A stretch of 20,236 nt of DNA, taken from assembly GCA_964616145.1 (NCBI GenBank), contig CAZTRD010000015.1, forward strand, positions 1-20,236. The letters are read 5' to 3'. Source of the DNA: JAQTNP01 sp964616145 (GTDB lineage Bacteria > Patescibacteriota > Minisyncoccia > Minisyncoccales > PEYH01). Of this stretch, positions 5,917 to 15,201 are shown one piece after another; within the stretch, counting starts at the first letter, position 1; each line of letters starts with the position of its first letter. A model generated the notes under the pieces. It saw only the letters and a list, made by a program, of their open reading frames with translations. It made no database searches and was not told where the DNA came from. A program made the position numbers and the translations under genes.

Positions 5917-6000
5917 CAAATCCTATTTAATGATTAAACATTGATCACCTAGATAGGGCTTCTTTTGCCTAAACAAATGCCTATCGTCTGCGGTTGTGAT
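5901..6000 (-). promoter_or_regulatory. L10 leader-type attenuation RNA
   Basis: The 5' part of the leader has CGCAGAC (5986-5992), which pairs exactly with GTCTGCG (5911-5917), the ascending arm of the terminator. The two pairings exclude each other, giving an antiterminator/terminator switch. Between them GATAGG (5981-5986 region) can pair with CCTATC near 5951-5957, enclosing a GGC/GCC hairpin. This architecture and its place before rplJ fit the known L10 leaders that bind L10(L12). I could not align it to the published consensus. Confidence 0.65.
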
Positions 6001-6003
6001 TTC

Positions 6004-6031
6004 ATATTAATCTATCTAGATTATTTGTCAA
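6004..6031 (-). promoter_or_regulatory. promoter of the rplJ-rplL operon
   Basis: On the minus strand TTGACA (6026-6031), a 16-base spacer and TAATAT (6004-6009). The -35 overlaps the last codons of the preceding DJ-1-family gene. The start would fall near 5997, just before the antiterminator arm. Confidence 0.65.
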
Positions 6032-6542
6032 GCACATCTATAACAGCATCGGCAAAATCCTTTGCAGCCATTGGCCCATTTGCTGTAACTATTTTTCCAT
6101 CTGTTACAACAGGCAAGTCCTCATATATAGCTCCATTCTCTTCCAAAATCCCAATTAGACTTTTATCCATATTATTACTCCATACAGTCGCTTTCTTTCC
6201 TTCAAGAATTCCATTCTTAGCAAGTATTGCAGGAGCAATGCATATTGCTCCAATAATCATATCCTTGGCTTCCTGCAATATTCTTGAAACATCTTCATCG
6301 TCAAGGAATCTACTTGCACCGCTTCCTCCTACAAATACTATCGCATCAAATTCATTGGAATGGAAATTATTAAAATCCAGATCAACTATCGCCTCTCCCC
6401 CGCCAACCCCTACGGCCATTCCCCTATGACTGCTTACTGTAGTTACGCTATGCCCATTCTTTTTGAATACAAACCTGGGAATGAAATATTCTTCATCCTT
6501 GAATTCCTTAAATGCGATTATCATTGCAATCTTTTTGGACAT
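6021..6542 (-). CDS. DJ-1/PfpI family protein
   Basis: 173 residues from ATG 6540-6542 (MSKKIAMIIAF). The flavodoxin-like class I glutamine-amidotransferase fold is evident: DEEYFIPR near 16-23 with the conserved glutamate, FDAIVFVGGSGASRF (65-79), and the nucleophile elbow GAICIAPAILA with Cys101. The residue after the cysteine is Ile rather than the His of PfpI-type proteases. A stress-protective, glyoxalase-like or deglycase-type role is therefore more likely than protease activity. The frame stays open 29 codons further upstream into a hydrophobic stretch, but that part covers the divergent promoter and the pbpC start, so I reject it. TATAAT with an extended TG motif ends six bases before the ATG and there is no SD, so the mRNA is probably leaderless. 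Confidence 0.92.
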   Translation of the reverse strand: MSKKIAMIIAFKEFKDEEYFIPRFVFKKNGHSVTTVSSHRGMAVGVGGGEAIVDLDFNNFHSNEFDAIVFVGGSGASRFLDDEDVSRILQEAKDMIIGAICIAPAILAKNGILEGKKATVWSNNMDKSLIGILEENGAIYEDLPVVTDGKIVTANGPMAAKDFADAVIDVLDK

Positions 6543-6553
6543 TTTGATATTAT
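6524..6553 (+). promoter_or_regulatory. promoter of pbpC
   Basis: TTGCAA (6524-6529), an 18-base spacer and TATTAT (6548-6553). The -10 overlaps the oppositely directed TATAAT of the DJ-1 gene. A start near 6560 leaves a leader of about 20 bases holding AAAGAGG. Confidence 0.5.
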
Positions 6554-6557
6554 AGCA
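6549..6557 (-). promoter_or_regulatory. extended -10 promoter of the DJ-1 gene, probably leaderless
   Basis: On the minus strand TGCTATAAT, with TATAAT at 6549-6554, six bases before the ATG. No good -35 is present. It shares bases with the pbpC -10 on the other strand. Confidence 0.6.
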
Positions 6558-6579
6558 GAAAAAGAGGTAAAATAAGAAG

Positions 6580-8631
6580 ATGAATGGGATCAAGAAACTG
6601 ATTTTAATACTTTTATCAATAATCATCATATTATTGGTTGTTTTCTATATCCTTGATCAACAATTGCTAAAACTATACAATAATCAGGAATCAGCAATCT
6701 TTTTTGATAGAAATAATGAAATCATAACTATTCTTCCTAATGAAAAAGGATACTATAACCAATACCAACAGGATTTGCCAAAAGAAATTTCTAAATTATT
6801 GGTTCAAAAAGAAGATAGGCTCTTCTATCTTCATCCGGGAATAAACCCAGTCAGTTCTTTCAGAGCTGTTCTATACAATTTAGGCATTGGTTCCAGAAAG
6901 GCCTCCAGTACGATAACTCAGCAGTTAACAAAGATTCTTCTGGGCAACGAATTAAAGAGAAATTTTAAGAATAAGATAATAGAATCAATATATGCCCTAT
7001 CCTTGGAAACTTTTCATTCTAAAAAAGAAATCCTATCAATGTATGCCAATTCCATATATTTCGGAAACAAAATCCAGGGAATAAATCAAGCCAGTCAATC
7101 ATATTTTAACGTATCTCCGGATCTTTTAGACAAACCTCAGATCGTACAATTATTGGCATCTATCAGCAATCCCCTGGAAAACAATCCAACCAGAGAAAAT
7201 AACATAGGGGAAGCCAAAATGTTTTCCAAAGCTCTTAATTTAAATGTAAATCAAGATGACTTGATTGACGCCAAGACAATAAAAGAAAATCTTTCTAATT
7301 TTACGTTTTCCGATAAGCTGTATTTTGAGATTTCAAGCATGTATCAGCCAAAAGAAAAAAATAATAAACTGACACTGGATAAAACAATAAATGAAAAGGT
7401 AAGAAACATTGTAGAAAAGAAACTCAATGAATTGGCCATAAAGAATGCCGACAATGCAGCAGTGATTGTAATTAAGCTGCCGGAAAACGAATTATTGACA
7501 GTAATCGGTTCTCCGGATCCATATAAAGAAGAAAAGGGATTCAAAATCAATATGACGCTTCAACCAAGACAAATCGGTTCCACAATCAAGCCCTTTATCT
7601 ATCTTAAAGGATTTGAAAAAGGATTAAGGCCGTATACATTGGTAAACGACAGAGAGTATAAATATATAACAGAACTGGGTTTCCCTTTGTATCCTAAGAA
7701 TTTTGACTATCAATATAGGGAGATAATCAATCTTCATTACGCTTTAAGCAATAGCTTGAATGTCCCCTCTCTTAAAGTTCTGGAATATGTTGGCCTGGAC
7801 CAATTCTATTCTTTCTTAACAGAAGATTTGAAATTCAAGCCAATCCAGGATCTGAAAAACTATCAATTGGGAATCGCTTTAGGAGGTTTAGAAATGAGCC
7901 TATTTGATCTTTGTAGATATTTCACCATTTTCCCAAATAAAGGATATTTAAAAGAAATATCCATGATAGAATCAGCAAAAACAGAAACTAAGATAGCTGA
8001 TGAGAAATACATTCAATTAGTAAACAAGATATTGAATGACAGAGCAACAGGGATAGAACAATTCGGATTTAAAAGCGATCTTAATCTCTTCCAAAACAAT
8101 TATGCATTGAAAACAGGAACATCTAGGGACTATAAAGATAGCTGGGTGATAGGGTTTACCCCTGACTTCCTGGTTGGAGTTTGGGTAGGAAATGCTGATA
8201 ATACCTCTACTCTATCGGTTTCGGGCCAATTAGGGGCCGGAAAGATCTGGCAAGAAACAATGGAACTGCTTTTAAATTCAGAATACAATAAGAAAAGAGC
8301 TTTGGATTTCAATCTCATCTCTTCTTTTAATGACGGCCAATCAATTCAATATGGTCTGCCAGATGACAATATTGGAAAAACAAAGAATATTCTTCTTGAC
8401 CAAGAAACGGATTTGATAACATCGCCTCATGACGGAGATGTATATCTTCTAGAACAGAATACAAAGATAAAGCTGGAGGCAAAAGAAGAAGTTAAATGGT
8501 TTTTAAATGATAAACCTATCGGAAGCGGGGAAGATACAATAATTTCAATAGCTAAAACCGGCCAATACAATATTGAGGCAATCAAAGAAGATCAAGCAAC
8601 AGAAAAGATAACTATCTTTGTAATTGATTAA
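6580..8631 (+). CDS. pbpC: penicillin-binding protein 1C-like bifunctional peptidoglycan synthase
   Basis: 683 residues. An N-terminal membrane anchor (about 5-26) is followed by a GT51 glycosyltransferase domain with QKEDRLFYLHPG (catalytic Glu78), ASSTITQQLTK (108-118) and the KIIES motif near 135. The transpeptidase domain has STIK (Ser334, Lys337), SLN (392-394) and KTGT (511-514), so all three penicillin-binding motifs are intact. The last 70 residues form the beta-rich C-terminal domain typical of PBP1C. It polymerises glycan strands and cross-links stem peptides outside the cytoplasmic membrane. PBP1C is known to pair genetically with bacterial alpha-2-macroglobulin; here that gene is the convergent neighbour and the two stop codons overlap by 4 bp. 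A weak SD (AAAGAGG) lies about 12 bases before ATG. Length is a little under the E. coli enzyme. Confidence 0.96.
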   Translation: MNGIKKLILILLSIIIILLVVFYILDQQLLKLYNNQESAIFFDRNNEIITILPNEKGYYNQYQQDLPKEISKLLVQKEDRLFYLHPGINPVSSFRAVLYNLGIGSRKASSTITQQLTKILLGNELKRNFKNKIIESIYALSLETFHSKKEILSMYANSIYFGNKIQGINQASQSYFNVSPDLLDKPQIVQLLASISNPLENNPTRENNIGEAKMFSKALNLNVNQDDLIDAKTIKENLSNFTFSDKLYFEISSMYQPKEKNNKLTLDKTINEKVRNIVEKKLNELAIKNADNAAVIVIKLPENELLTVIGSPDPYKEEKGFKINMTLQPRQIGSTIKPFIYLKGFEKGLRPYTLVNDREYKYITELGFPLYPKNFDYQYREIINLHYALSNSLNVPSLKVLEYVGLDQFYSFLTEDLKFKPIQDLKNYQLGIALGGLEMSLFDLCRYFTIFPNKGYLKEISMIESAKTETKIADEKYIQLVNKILNDRATGIEQFGFKSDLNLFQNNYALKTGTSRDYKDSWVIGFTPDFLVGVWVGNADNTSTLSVSGQLGAGKIWQETMELLLNSEYNKKRALDFNLISSFNDGQSIQYGLPDDNIGKTKNILLDQETDLITSPHDGDVYLLEQNTKIKLEAKEEVKWFLNDKPIGSGEDTIISIAKTGQYNIEAIKEDQATEKITIFVID

Positions 8632-11600
8632 ATCTGCTCAACAATAAATATCTGTCCGGCGCTCCTGCCAAAGTTTTCAGGAGTATACATTTCATATGCC
8701 ATTGCTGGCAAATGAGAATATTCTCCAGGGCTGAAAGCTCTGATATAGTAATCAAATTCATATACTCCTGGACGCATATGTTCTTTAAAGATAAACGCTC
8801 TGTCATCTCTTAATTCCTTAAAATCAGGATATATTTCTCTTCCCACCAGTTCCGTTTCCTGCAATCTTAATGATTTCTGCTCCGTAGCCAAATCCATATT
8901 AACTATTTCTGTTCCTGCCGGGATAAAATCCTCGATGGCTACGAATCTCCTATCCTTTGGAATAGTAATCACTAGGTTAATTCTTAATACATCCCCTACT
9001 TTGGCTTTTTCAATAGGAGTTTTCCCCTCAGGGTCGTTGACTGTGAATATTTTTCTTGTCACACTGATTCCTTCATCTCTTGGAGCAATTTGTCCTGCTG
9101 GGAGATAATACTTGAGAGCAATATCATAGTAGAAATTATTGGCAAGGCTATTTAAGTTATTCTTGGAGAACTGAAGAACATTTGCTTTTCCAAGAGTTAA
9201 TCTATTCAACTCAATCTTTTCCGATACCTGCTCAAATATATTTGTTGCTCCGAAAGTAACTGATTTAATATTTTCATTGTCCAAGGAAATATTCAATTCA
9301 AAGTTTGATTCAGTTTCTTTCTTGAATTTAATATATTCTACCATAGCATCCACTACAGCCAAGGTATTATTGGTTGATCTCCAAGTGCCATTGCTGTCTT
9401 TTGAGTTCAATAACCACCTCAATACCTTATCTATTATCGGCTGATCCTGCTTGTATAGAGAAACCGCTTTAAGATACAAGGCAGTATCTTTAGTAGTTGT
9501 TTCATATGAATACCAAGAGATATTATTCTTCGGCTCAATAAATGCTCCCCTGGAATCTATCTTAATTCTATTGGCCAGAGCATCAACTAAACTCGTGGAT
9601 CCGATACTGAATATTCCTTTAGATGTTTTGAATTCGGAAATCCTGCCCATAATGATTGTTAATTTGGCCAATGATTCCGTCCCTATCTTGTCGTTGATAA
9701 AGGCCTGGTCCTGAACAAAACTATTGAGCTTGTTTTTTATCGTCTGATTGACATTGCTATCGTCAATCAAGGCATATGACAGGGTGATAAACTCATCTTT
9801 ATGAGCATCGCTCAAGATCTTGAAATTTAAAAGATAATTTTCAAGATATGATTTTGCCCTGAAAATAGAAGATTCGGAAACATTAAATCCTGCCGCCTTT
9901 ACAGCCTTCAAAGCTTCCAGGACATAGGCGGTAAGATGGGAACTGGCCTCTTTAGAAGACCAATAGGAAAATCCCCCATCGTATCCCTGATTGTTATATA
10001 ATTTATTCAATCCGATCTGAATTAATTGATCTACTGTATATTCTTCCCCGTTATATTCAATTTTCTCCAAATTGAATAAATCGTTAACATTAGGAAGATT
10101 TAATCCTTTCTTTACTATTGCCATGGCATACAGACGACTGGATATCTGCTCTGAACAGCCATACGGATAATCCACTAAATACTTTAAGCTATCGCTCAAA
10201 AATACTCCCAGGGTAGCCGAGGCCTTAACAGTTACATTACCTTTATTCTGAATGGTGCTGCTCGGCAAAAAGATATATTCTTTCCATTTAGATTGATTCG
10301 TATATCCGGCCGTAGCAGTAGTTTCAAAAGTTAAGGGCGGATTAATTTTAATAGTTTCATTTATTTGATCTTCAATTTCGTTTCCTTTAGCTAAAACATT
10401 AAATGCATGAGTCCCCTTCTCCATTCCTAATGGCGCTTCTACTTTGAAATATATTGTTTTGGTTTTTCCTGTTTCCAAAGATATTCCTTCCTCTGTTTTC
10501 CCCTTGCTTGTCAAAGTAGAACTCTTAAATGAAACATTAACTGTTTGAGTTATTAAGCTCTGGTTGAATATTTTGGCTCCGATTTCAAATGTATCTCCTG
10601 GAATGATGAATCTTGGCTTCAATATGGTTATCATTAATGGCTTCTTTGAGGTGAATTCGCTATATCCGACTCCCAATTGAGTATCTTTGCTTACCCCCAA
10701 TGCTTCCACTTGCCAAGTAGTCAAATTATCCGGCAAGACAAATTCAACATAGGCCTTGCCGTTGCTGTTTGTTTTTACAACAGATTGCCAATAGGCAGTA
10801 TCTTTAAATACTCCCCTGGCTTTCTTTTCTAGTTCATCATATCCTCCCCCGCCCTTAGTATCAGCCTCGGATGGAGCGTTCGGATATACAGTATCAGCAT
10901 CTTCCAACACGTATTTGATGTTAGAGCCCGTGGTGATTGTTAAAGGAAATCCTCCATAGAAAAATTGTACTGGATTTTTCTTTGGGTTTCCTTTTAGAGC
11001 TAAAACACTCAAATCAACCACAGCCAGAGAAACATCTGTTTCTATGGGTTGGTTGGAAAAATCAGTGGCAGTAATGTCTAATTTTACCTTCTCTCCTGGA
11101 AGATAGTTTGTTTTGTCTGTCTTTACAGTAACATTTATATCTTTTATCTTTGTTCCTATGGTGAATTCGAGATTTCCGTATCTTATCTCTGGATTACTGG
11201 ATTGAACTACGACTGACAGATAGATATTCGGAAAATATTCTTCTTTTATCGGGAAAGTATATTTATATATATTGCCCTTGATTTCCTTTATCTCATAGCT
11301 AAATATCTTCCCTCTTTCTAGAGATATCAATGCCTTAGCATTTGAATATGGCGATTCTATTATCACAGTAGCAGTATCTCCGATGGATAGATCGGCTTTG
11401 TCTGTCTTTAAATCTATCTTAGTTCCCTCATATGGCTGGATTGAAACAGAGGATTCGCCATAGACATAGAAATAGTGGGTGGCTGTAACTTGATTGCCAT
11501 TCTTGTCCTTTCCTATTATCTCTATCTCATACTCCCCTTCTTTGTTGAATTTCAACTCTTTTGAGAAATTCCCTAAAGTATCTGTAGAAATATTTGATGT

Positions 11601-14600
11601 TTCCAATAATTTTCTTTCCATATTCCAATCATATGAATATCCTCCATCAGCATCTTGTCTTTTAGCATAGACATAGTCCACGCTATATTTATTCATAGTT
11701 AAACCGCTTACAGCCATAGGTTTTCCTTCTTTGCTCACTGATTTTACTTTCAAAATGGTGCTTTGATTCTTAGCTAATCCAAAGTCCTCTGAATACGTGC
11801 CAAGATAGAAATCTCCGGCGTGGACGATGAATGATTTTTGAGCTGATACGCTCTGCCCTTGGGATGTCTGAACTGTAACATCCAATACGAATATCTTACT
11901 CCTCAGATCTTTATCCTTAAAATGTTTTGCCAAATCCAAATCTAGATCTATCATTGCTTTCCCCTGATCAGACAATTCAGTTTCTCCTCTTAAAAGAAAC
12001 TTTTCTCCGTAATAGTAGGAATCATCGTAATACCATCCATAACCGAATGAGAAATATTCATCTTGATATTTGTCAAAATAGTAATTCTGAGTACTTAAAG
12101 TATAGGTAACTTGGCTTTTTTCTACTGGCAAACCGAAATAGTAATTGGCCTCTATGCTGAATTTCCCCGTGTCTTTAGAAACATAGTCCGCTTTATCTGA
12201 AGTAACATCTACTTCAAAGGCAGCTGCTTTGTATTCTTCTACGCTGAAATAGCCGCAATCGCTATTTTCCAGACATATTCTGTAATTTCCCAAAGGACTT
12301 GCTTTGTCTATCACGAAATCGTTGGAAAATGTTGAAAATTCATTAAATATGACTGGCTGAGTAGCAACTTCATCATATTTGGAATCGGTAATCCTGATAG
12401 AACGCAATATAATGCTGTAATCATTGCATTTTTCATAATTCCCGTCATATCCTACCCTGCAAATACCCTTAATATGTACTGTTTCTCCTGGACGATATAT
12501 CGGCTTATCAGTATAGATATATGTTTTAGCATCCAAATTGGCTTCTGAGGCCCAATTGAAATTATCATCGCCGAATCTTAAATAGGTGCTATCTTTTCCA
12601 TTAAATACTATTACCGCATCAGCTTCCTTGGCGGTGGAAGCTATTCCTTGATAATCAGTATAGATGCTAGAATCTAATTGATAGCTTCTTGATTTGTTAG
12701 AATAGGCATACAAAATAACCTTAGCTCCCCCAACCGGCTGTAAGGTATTGATATCATTAACCCAAAACAATGAACTTGATCCAGACCAGGAAGGATCTAG
12801 CAAGCTGGTATAGGAATTGGCTTGCTTTCTCGTAACTGCCATATTAGTAACAGCAAGATATGATTCTGGGTTATAGCTTTCGTATACATAATCATGGCTG
12901 TAATACGAATAGGTTTGCCTTTTTAAATCAGGATTGCTGAACCTTAATATGTAATGGCCTAAGGGATTATCAAAGTAATCAGAAATATCTACTTTGAAAT
13001 AATTCTTTATCCAATAATTGTTTGGCAAATTTAATGTTACATCTTCTGATTCCTGGCAATTATTAGAACCCTCCAGCATTGAAAGAGCAGTTGTCTTGCA
13101 TATATTCAAATTCAGATACTTAAGATTAGTTGCGGCAAAAACAAGCTGAGTATTTTTGGGAGAAGTGATGTTTGAATATCCCTGGATGTTATAAAAGGTT
13201 CTATCATTATATTTAAGGTCTCCGGTTTTCAAAGATATTATTTTATCTTTGTATTGCCCGAATACATCATTCAAAGCAAGGGTTATCTGATATTCTTTAT
13301 TCGGATCCAAGCGATAGGAAACATTTGTTTCGTATTGCCCAACGTTACACAGATAATATGAGGACTTATAAGAAACATAATGGGATGGGTATATCTTTAT
13401 TATCCTTAAATCAGAATCGGATTTGATAATATTTTTCAAATCCTCGGTTTTATCAGGAATCTTTATCGGATTGTTAGAACAGACAGATAATTCCTTCAAG
13501 CTGTCTCCTCCAGAATCTTTCTCGGAAAGGGCCGAATATATTTCAAATGCCGGATAGACCTGAATGTATTTCCTTATCGGAATTTGATTCAATTGGAGCC
13601 CGTCAGTATTTACTAATTTTTCTAAAACTACGTCAAAGCCCTGCCCTACTCCAAGAAGATTAGGATCAAAGGTCAGGGAGATCTTTTTCTTGTTATCTAT
13701 CTTCTGACATGATTCATCTGACAGGATCAATTTCGGATCACTGCATTTCTGGCCATAGACAATATTCTGTAGCCCTACCGCCTGAATATTGCTCTTATTA
13801 ATATTAATTTCCTCATAGAATGTTATCCATAATTTTCCTTGAGGATCAAAAAATGATTGGCTAACCTCATTTGTTCTATCGGATGTAGCACTGATTGATT
13901 CGATAAGATCATTGACGGTAAAGGAAAAAAGACCGGGCAGTGCCAAATTGATATTTCCTTCTAAAGGATAGGCGCCACCAACAGTTATAGTATATGACTG
14001 ACCAAAATCCCAAAGTCCGGATCTGTTAAACTTGTCGCTCTTGGGATTTATCTGGATAATAGACTTATTTAACTCTCCTTTCTGAGTTTTGCCACTCTTT
14101 AATCCTAGAGATTTTTGAACATTAGCGAATAACCTTTGAAAAATGTTAGATGATCCCATTCCTTCCGAATCATCTGCTATTTCTTCCTCATCATTTTTAA
14201 AGTATTTGGCAGTAAATGGAATGTTTAATTGATTGCTACTATTAAATACCTGAATAGCGTTAATGGTTCTCTCTAAATCTACTGGCTGATTAAATACAAT
14301 GTAAAATGGTTCGTTATAACTTAAAAGAGTGTTGGTGTAATTTTGAACAATTCTTAAATTTCTCGTCATAAAAGAATATGTTCCTCCTTTGATTGCCAAA
14401 CCATCAACAGATACGAATCCTGATTTGATAGTAATGGTATAGTTTGAAGAAGCTATCAATCCGTTTTCTGGAATGAATTGCAGGTTGCTCGTTGTTATCC
14501 ATTTGAATTTCCCTTTTGTCACAGGAGTAATCTCTACAGGAACATCTTTAGCTTCAAGCTCAGATAATGTTGTCAGAGGAACTATCGGCCTGTTAAAGAC

Positions 14601-15158
14601 TATTGTGATTTCCGAGCTTTCAGGAGCTTCTGTTTCGCCGCTTGGAAACACAGCTACGATTTCTGGATTTTCAACAGATAAAAAATCCTCTTTGATGATG
14701 TTATCTGAACTAACAGCCAACTGCACCTCATAATATCTGTTCAATTCAAGATCTTGAGTTGGTTTAAAAGATATTTCTGTGTATTTTTCTTCTGCCGCAT
14801 TAGCAATATTTATCAAAGAAACCTTTTGAGAAGGAATGCTCTGCCAAGTTCCCCTAATCTCTGGATTGAATGTTATATTCCTAATAGCTGATGCAGGGTC
14901 TATCTCTGAAGGAAGCAATATCCTAATGGGAGCGGATTGAGAAATCTTTTCCGGGACCAAACGGTACGATTCCGGGATATATGTTATCGTGCTGGTCTGA
15001 GGAAAGATGGATCCTTTGAATAGATAGGCAAGAATACCGAGGGCAATAATTAGAATAAAAACAATAAAAGGAGCGATCTTTATCCTTTTTCTGCTGATGT
15101 TTTTATTCTGATTATCTGAATTGGAAAAACTAGATGGAAATTTGTAAAATTCGTCCAT
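8628..15158 (-). CDS. alpha-2-macroglobulin-like protein with intact thioester motif
   Basis: 2176 residues, well above the roughly 1650 of E. coli YfhM. A short cytoplasmic start and one membrane segment (about 29-47) replace the lipobox of proteobacterial homologues, so it would be anchored to the cytoplasmic membrane facing outward. Big/MG-type beta domains follow (for example EITIVFNRPI). The macroglobulin MG2 signature YTDKPIYRPGETVHIKG lies near 885, and a glycine-rich bait-like stretch with FKDTAYWQ near 1440-1455. The thioester GCSEQ has Cys1668 (codon 10155-10157) in the context DYPYGCSEQ, followed by the helical thioester domain and a C-terminal receptor-like domain (AIEDFIPAGTEIVN, DYYIRAFSPGEY). 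In the family, bait cleavage by a protease exposes the thioester and traps the attacker. It starts 43 bases after the mltG stop, probably as the last gene of that operon; a TATAAT at 15175-15180 might add an internal promoter. Confidence 0.95.
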   Translation of the reverse strand: MDEFYKFPSSFSNSDNQNKNISRKRIKIAPFIVFILIIALGILAYLFKGSIFPQTSTITYIPESYRLVPEKISQSAPIRILLPSEIDPASAIRNITFNPEIRGTWQSIPSQKVSLINIANAAEEKYTEISFKPTQDLELNRYYEVQLAVSSDNIIKEDFLSVENPEIVAVFPSGETEAPESSEITIVFNRPIVPLTTLSELEAKDVPVEITPVTKGKFKWITTSNLQFIPENGLIASSNYTITIKSGFVSVDGLAIKGGTYSFMTRNLRIVQNYTNTLLSYNEPFYIVFNQPVDLERTINAIQVFNSSNQLNIPFTAKYFKNDEEEIADDSEGMGSSNIFQRLFANVQKSLGLKSGKTQKGELNKSIIQINPKSDKFNRSGLWDFGQSYTITVGGAYPLEGNINLALPGLFSFTVNDLIESISATSDRTNEVSQSFFDPQGKLWITFYEEININKSNIQAVGLQNIVYGQKCSDPKLILSDESCQKIDNKKKISLTFDPNLLGVGQGFDVVLEKLVNTDGLQLNQIPIRKYIQVYPAFEIYSALSEKDSGGDSLKELSVCSNNPIKIPDKTEDLKNIIKSDSDLRIIKIYPSHYVSYKSSYYLCNVGQYETNVSYRLDPNKEYQITLALNDVFGQYKDKIISLKTGDLKYNDRTFYNIQGYSNITSPKNTQLVFAATNLKYLNLNICKTTALSMLEGSNNCQESEDVTLNLPNNYWIKNYFKVDISDYFDNPLGHYILRFSNPDLKRQTYSYYSHDYVYESYNPESYLAVTNMAVTRKQANSYTSLLDPSWSGSSSLFWVNDINTLQPVGGAKVILYAYSNKSRSYQLDSSIYTDYQGIASTAKEADAVIVFNGKDSTYLRFGDDNFNWASEANLDAKTYIYTDKPIYRPGETVHIKGICRVGYDGNYEKCNDYSIILRSIRITDSKYDEVATQPVIFNEFSTFSNDFVIDKASPLGNYRICLENSDCGYFSVEEYKAAAFEVDVTSDKADYVSKDTGKFSIEANYYFGLPVEKSQVTYTLSTQNYYFDKYQDEYFSFGYGWYYDDSYYYGEKFLLRGETELSDQGKAMIDLDLDLAKHFKDKDLRSKIFVLDVTVQTSQGQSVSAQKSFIVHAGDFYLGTYSEDFGLAKNQSTILKVKSVSKEGKPMAVSGLTMNKYSVDYVYAKRQDADGGYSYDWNMERKLLETSNISTDTLGNFSKELKFNKEGEYEIEIIGKDKNGNQVTATHYFYVYGESSVSIQPYEGTKIDLKTDKADLSIGDTATVIIESPYSNAKALISLERGKIFSYEIKEIKGNIYKYTFPIKEEYFPNIYLSVVVQSSNPEIRYGNLEFTIGTKIKDINVTVKTDKTNYLPGEKVKLDITATDFSNQPIETDVSLAVVDLSVLALKGNPKKNPVQFFYGGFPLTITTGSNIKYVLEDADTVYPNAPSEADTKGGGGYDELEKKARGVFKDTAYWQSVVKTNSNGKAYVEFVLPDNLTTWQVEALGVSKDTQLGVGYSEFTSKKPLMITILKPRFIIPGDTFEIGAKIFNQSLITQTVNVSFKSSTLTSKGKTEEGISLETGKTKTIYFKVEAPLGMEKGTHAFNVLAKGNEIEDQINETIKINPPLTFETTATAGYTNQSKWKEYIFLPSSTIQNKGNVTVKASATLGVFLSDSLKYLVDYPYGCSEQISSRLYAMAIVKKGLNLPNVNDLFNLEKIEYNGEEYTVDQLIQIGLNKLYNNQGYDGGFSYWSSKEASSHLTAYVLEALKAVKAAGFNVSESSIFRAKSYLENYLLNFKILSDAHKDEFITLSYALIDDSNVNQTIKNKLNSFVQDQAFINDKIGTESLAKLTIIMGRISEFKTSKGIFSIGSTSLVDALANRIKIDSRGAFIEPKNNISWYSYETTTKDTALYLKAVSLYKQDQPIIDKVLRWLLNSKDSNGTWRSTNNTLAVVDAMVEYIKFKKETESNFELNISLDNENIKSVTFGATNIFEQVSEKIELNRLTLGKANVLQFSKNNLNSLANNFYYDIALKYYLPAGQIAPRDEGISVTRKIFTVNDPEGKTPIEKAKVGDVLRINLVITIPKDRRFVAIEDFIPAGTEIVNMDLATEQKSLRLQETELVGREIYPDFKELRDDRAFIFKEHMRPGVYEFDYYIRAFSPGEYSHLPAMAYEMYTPENFGRSAGQIFIVEQI

Positions 15159-15201
15159 ATGTTTATAAAGAATTATTATATAATTCTACTACTAATTTTA
15201 A

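Noticed and set aside
6543..6629. 29-codon hydrophobic N-terminal extension of the DJ-1-family gene, a possible signal peptide
   Set aside because: It covers the gene's own -10 box and the pbpC promoter and start, DJ-1 proteins start at MSKKIAM-like sequences, and no SD supports it.
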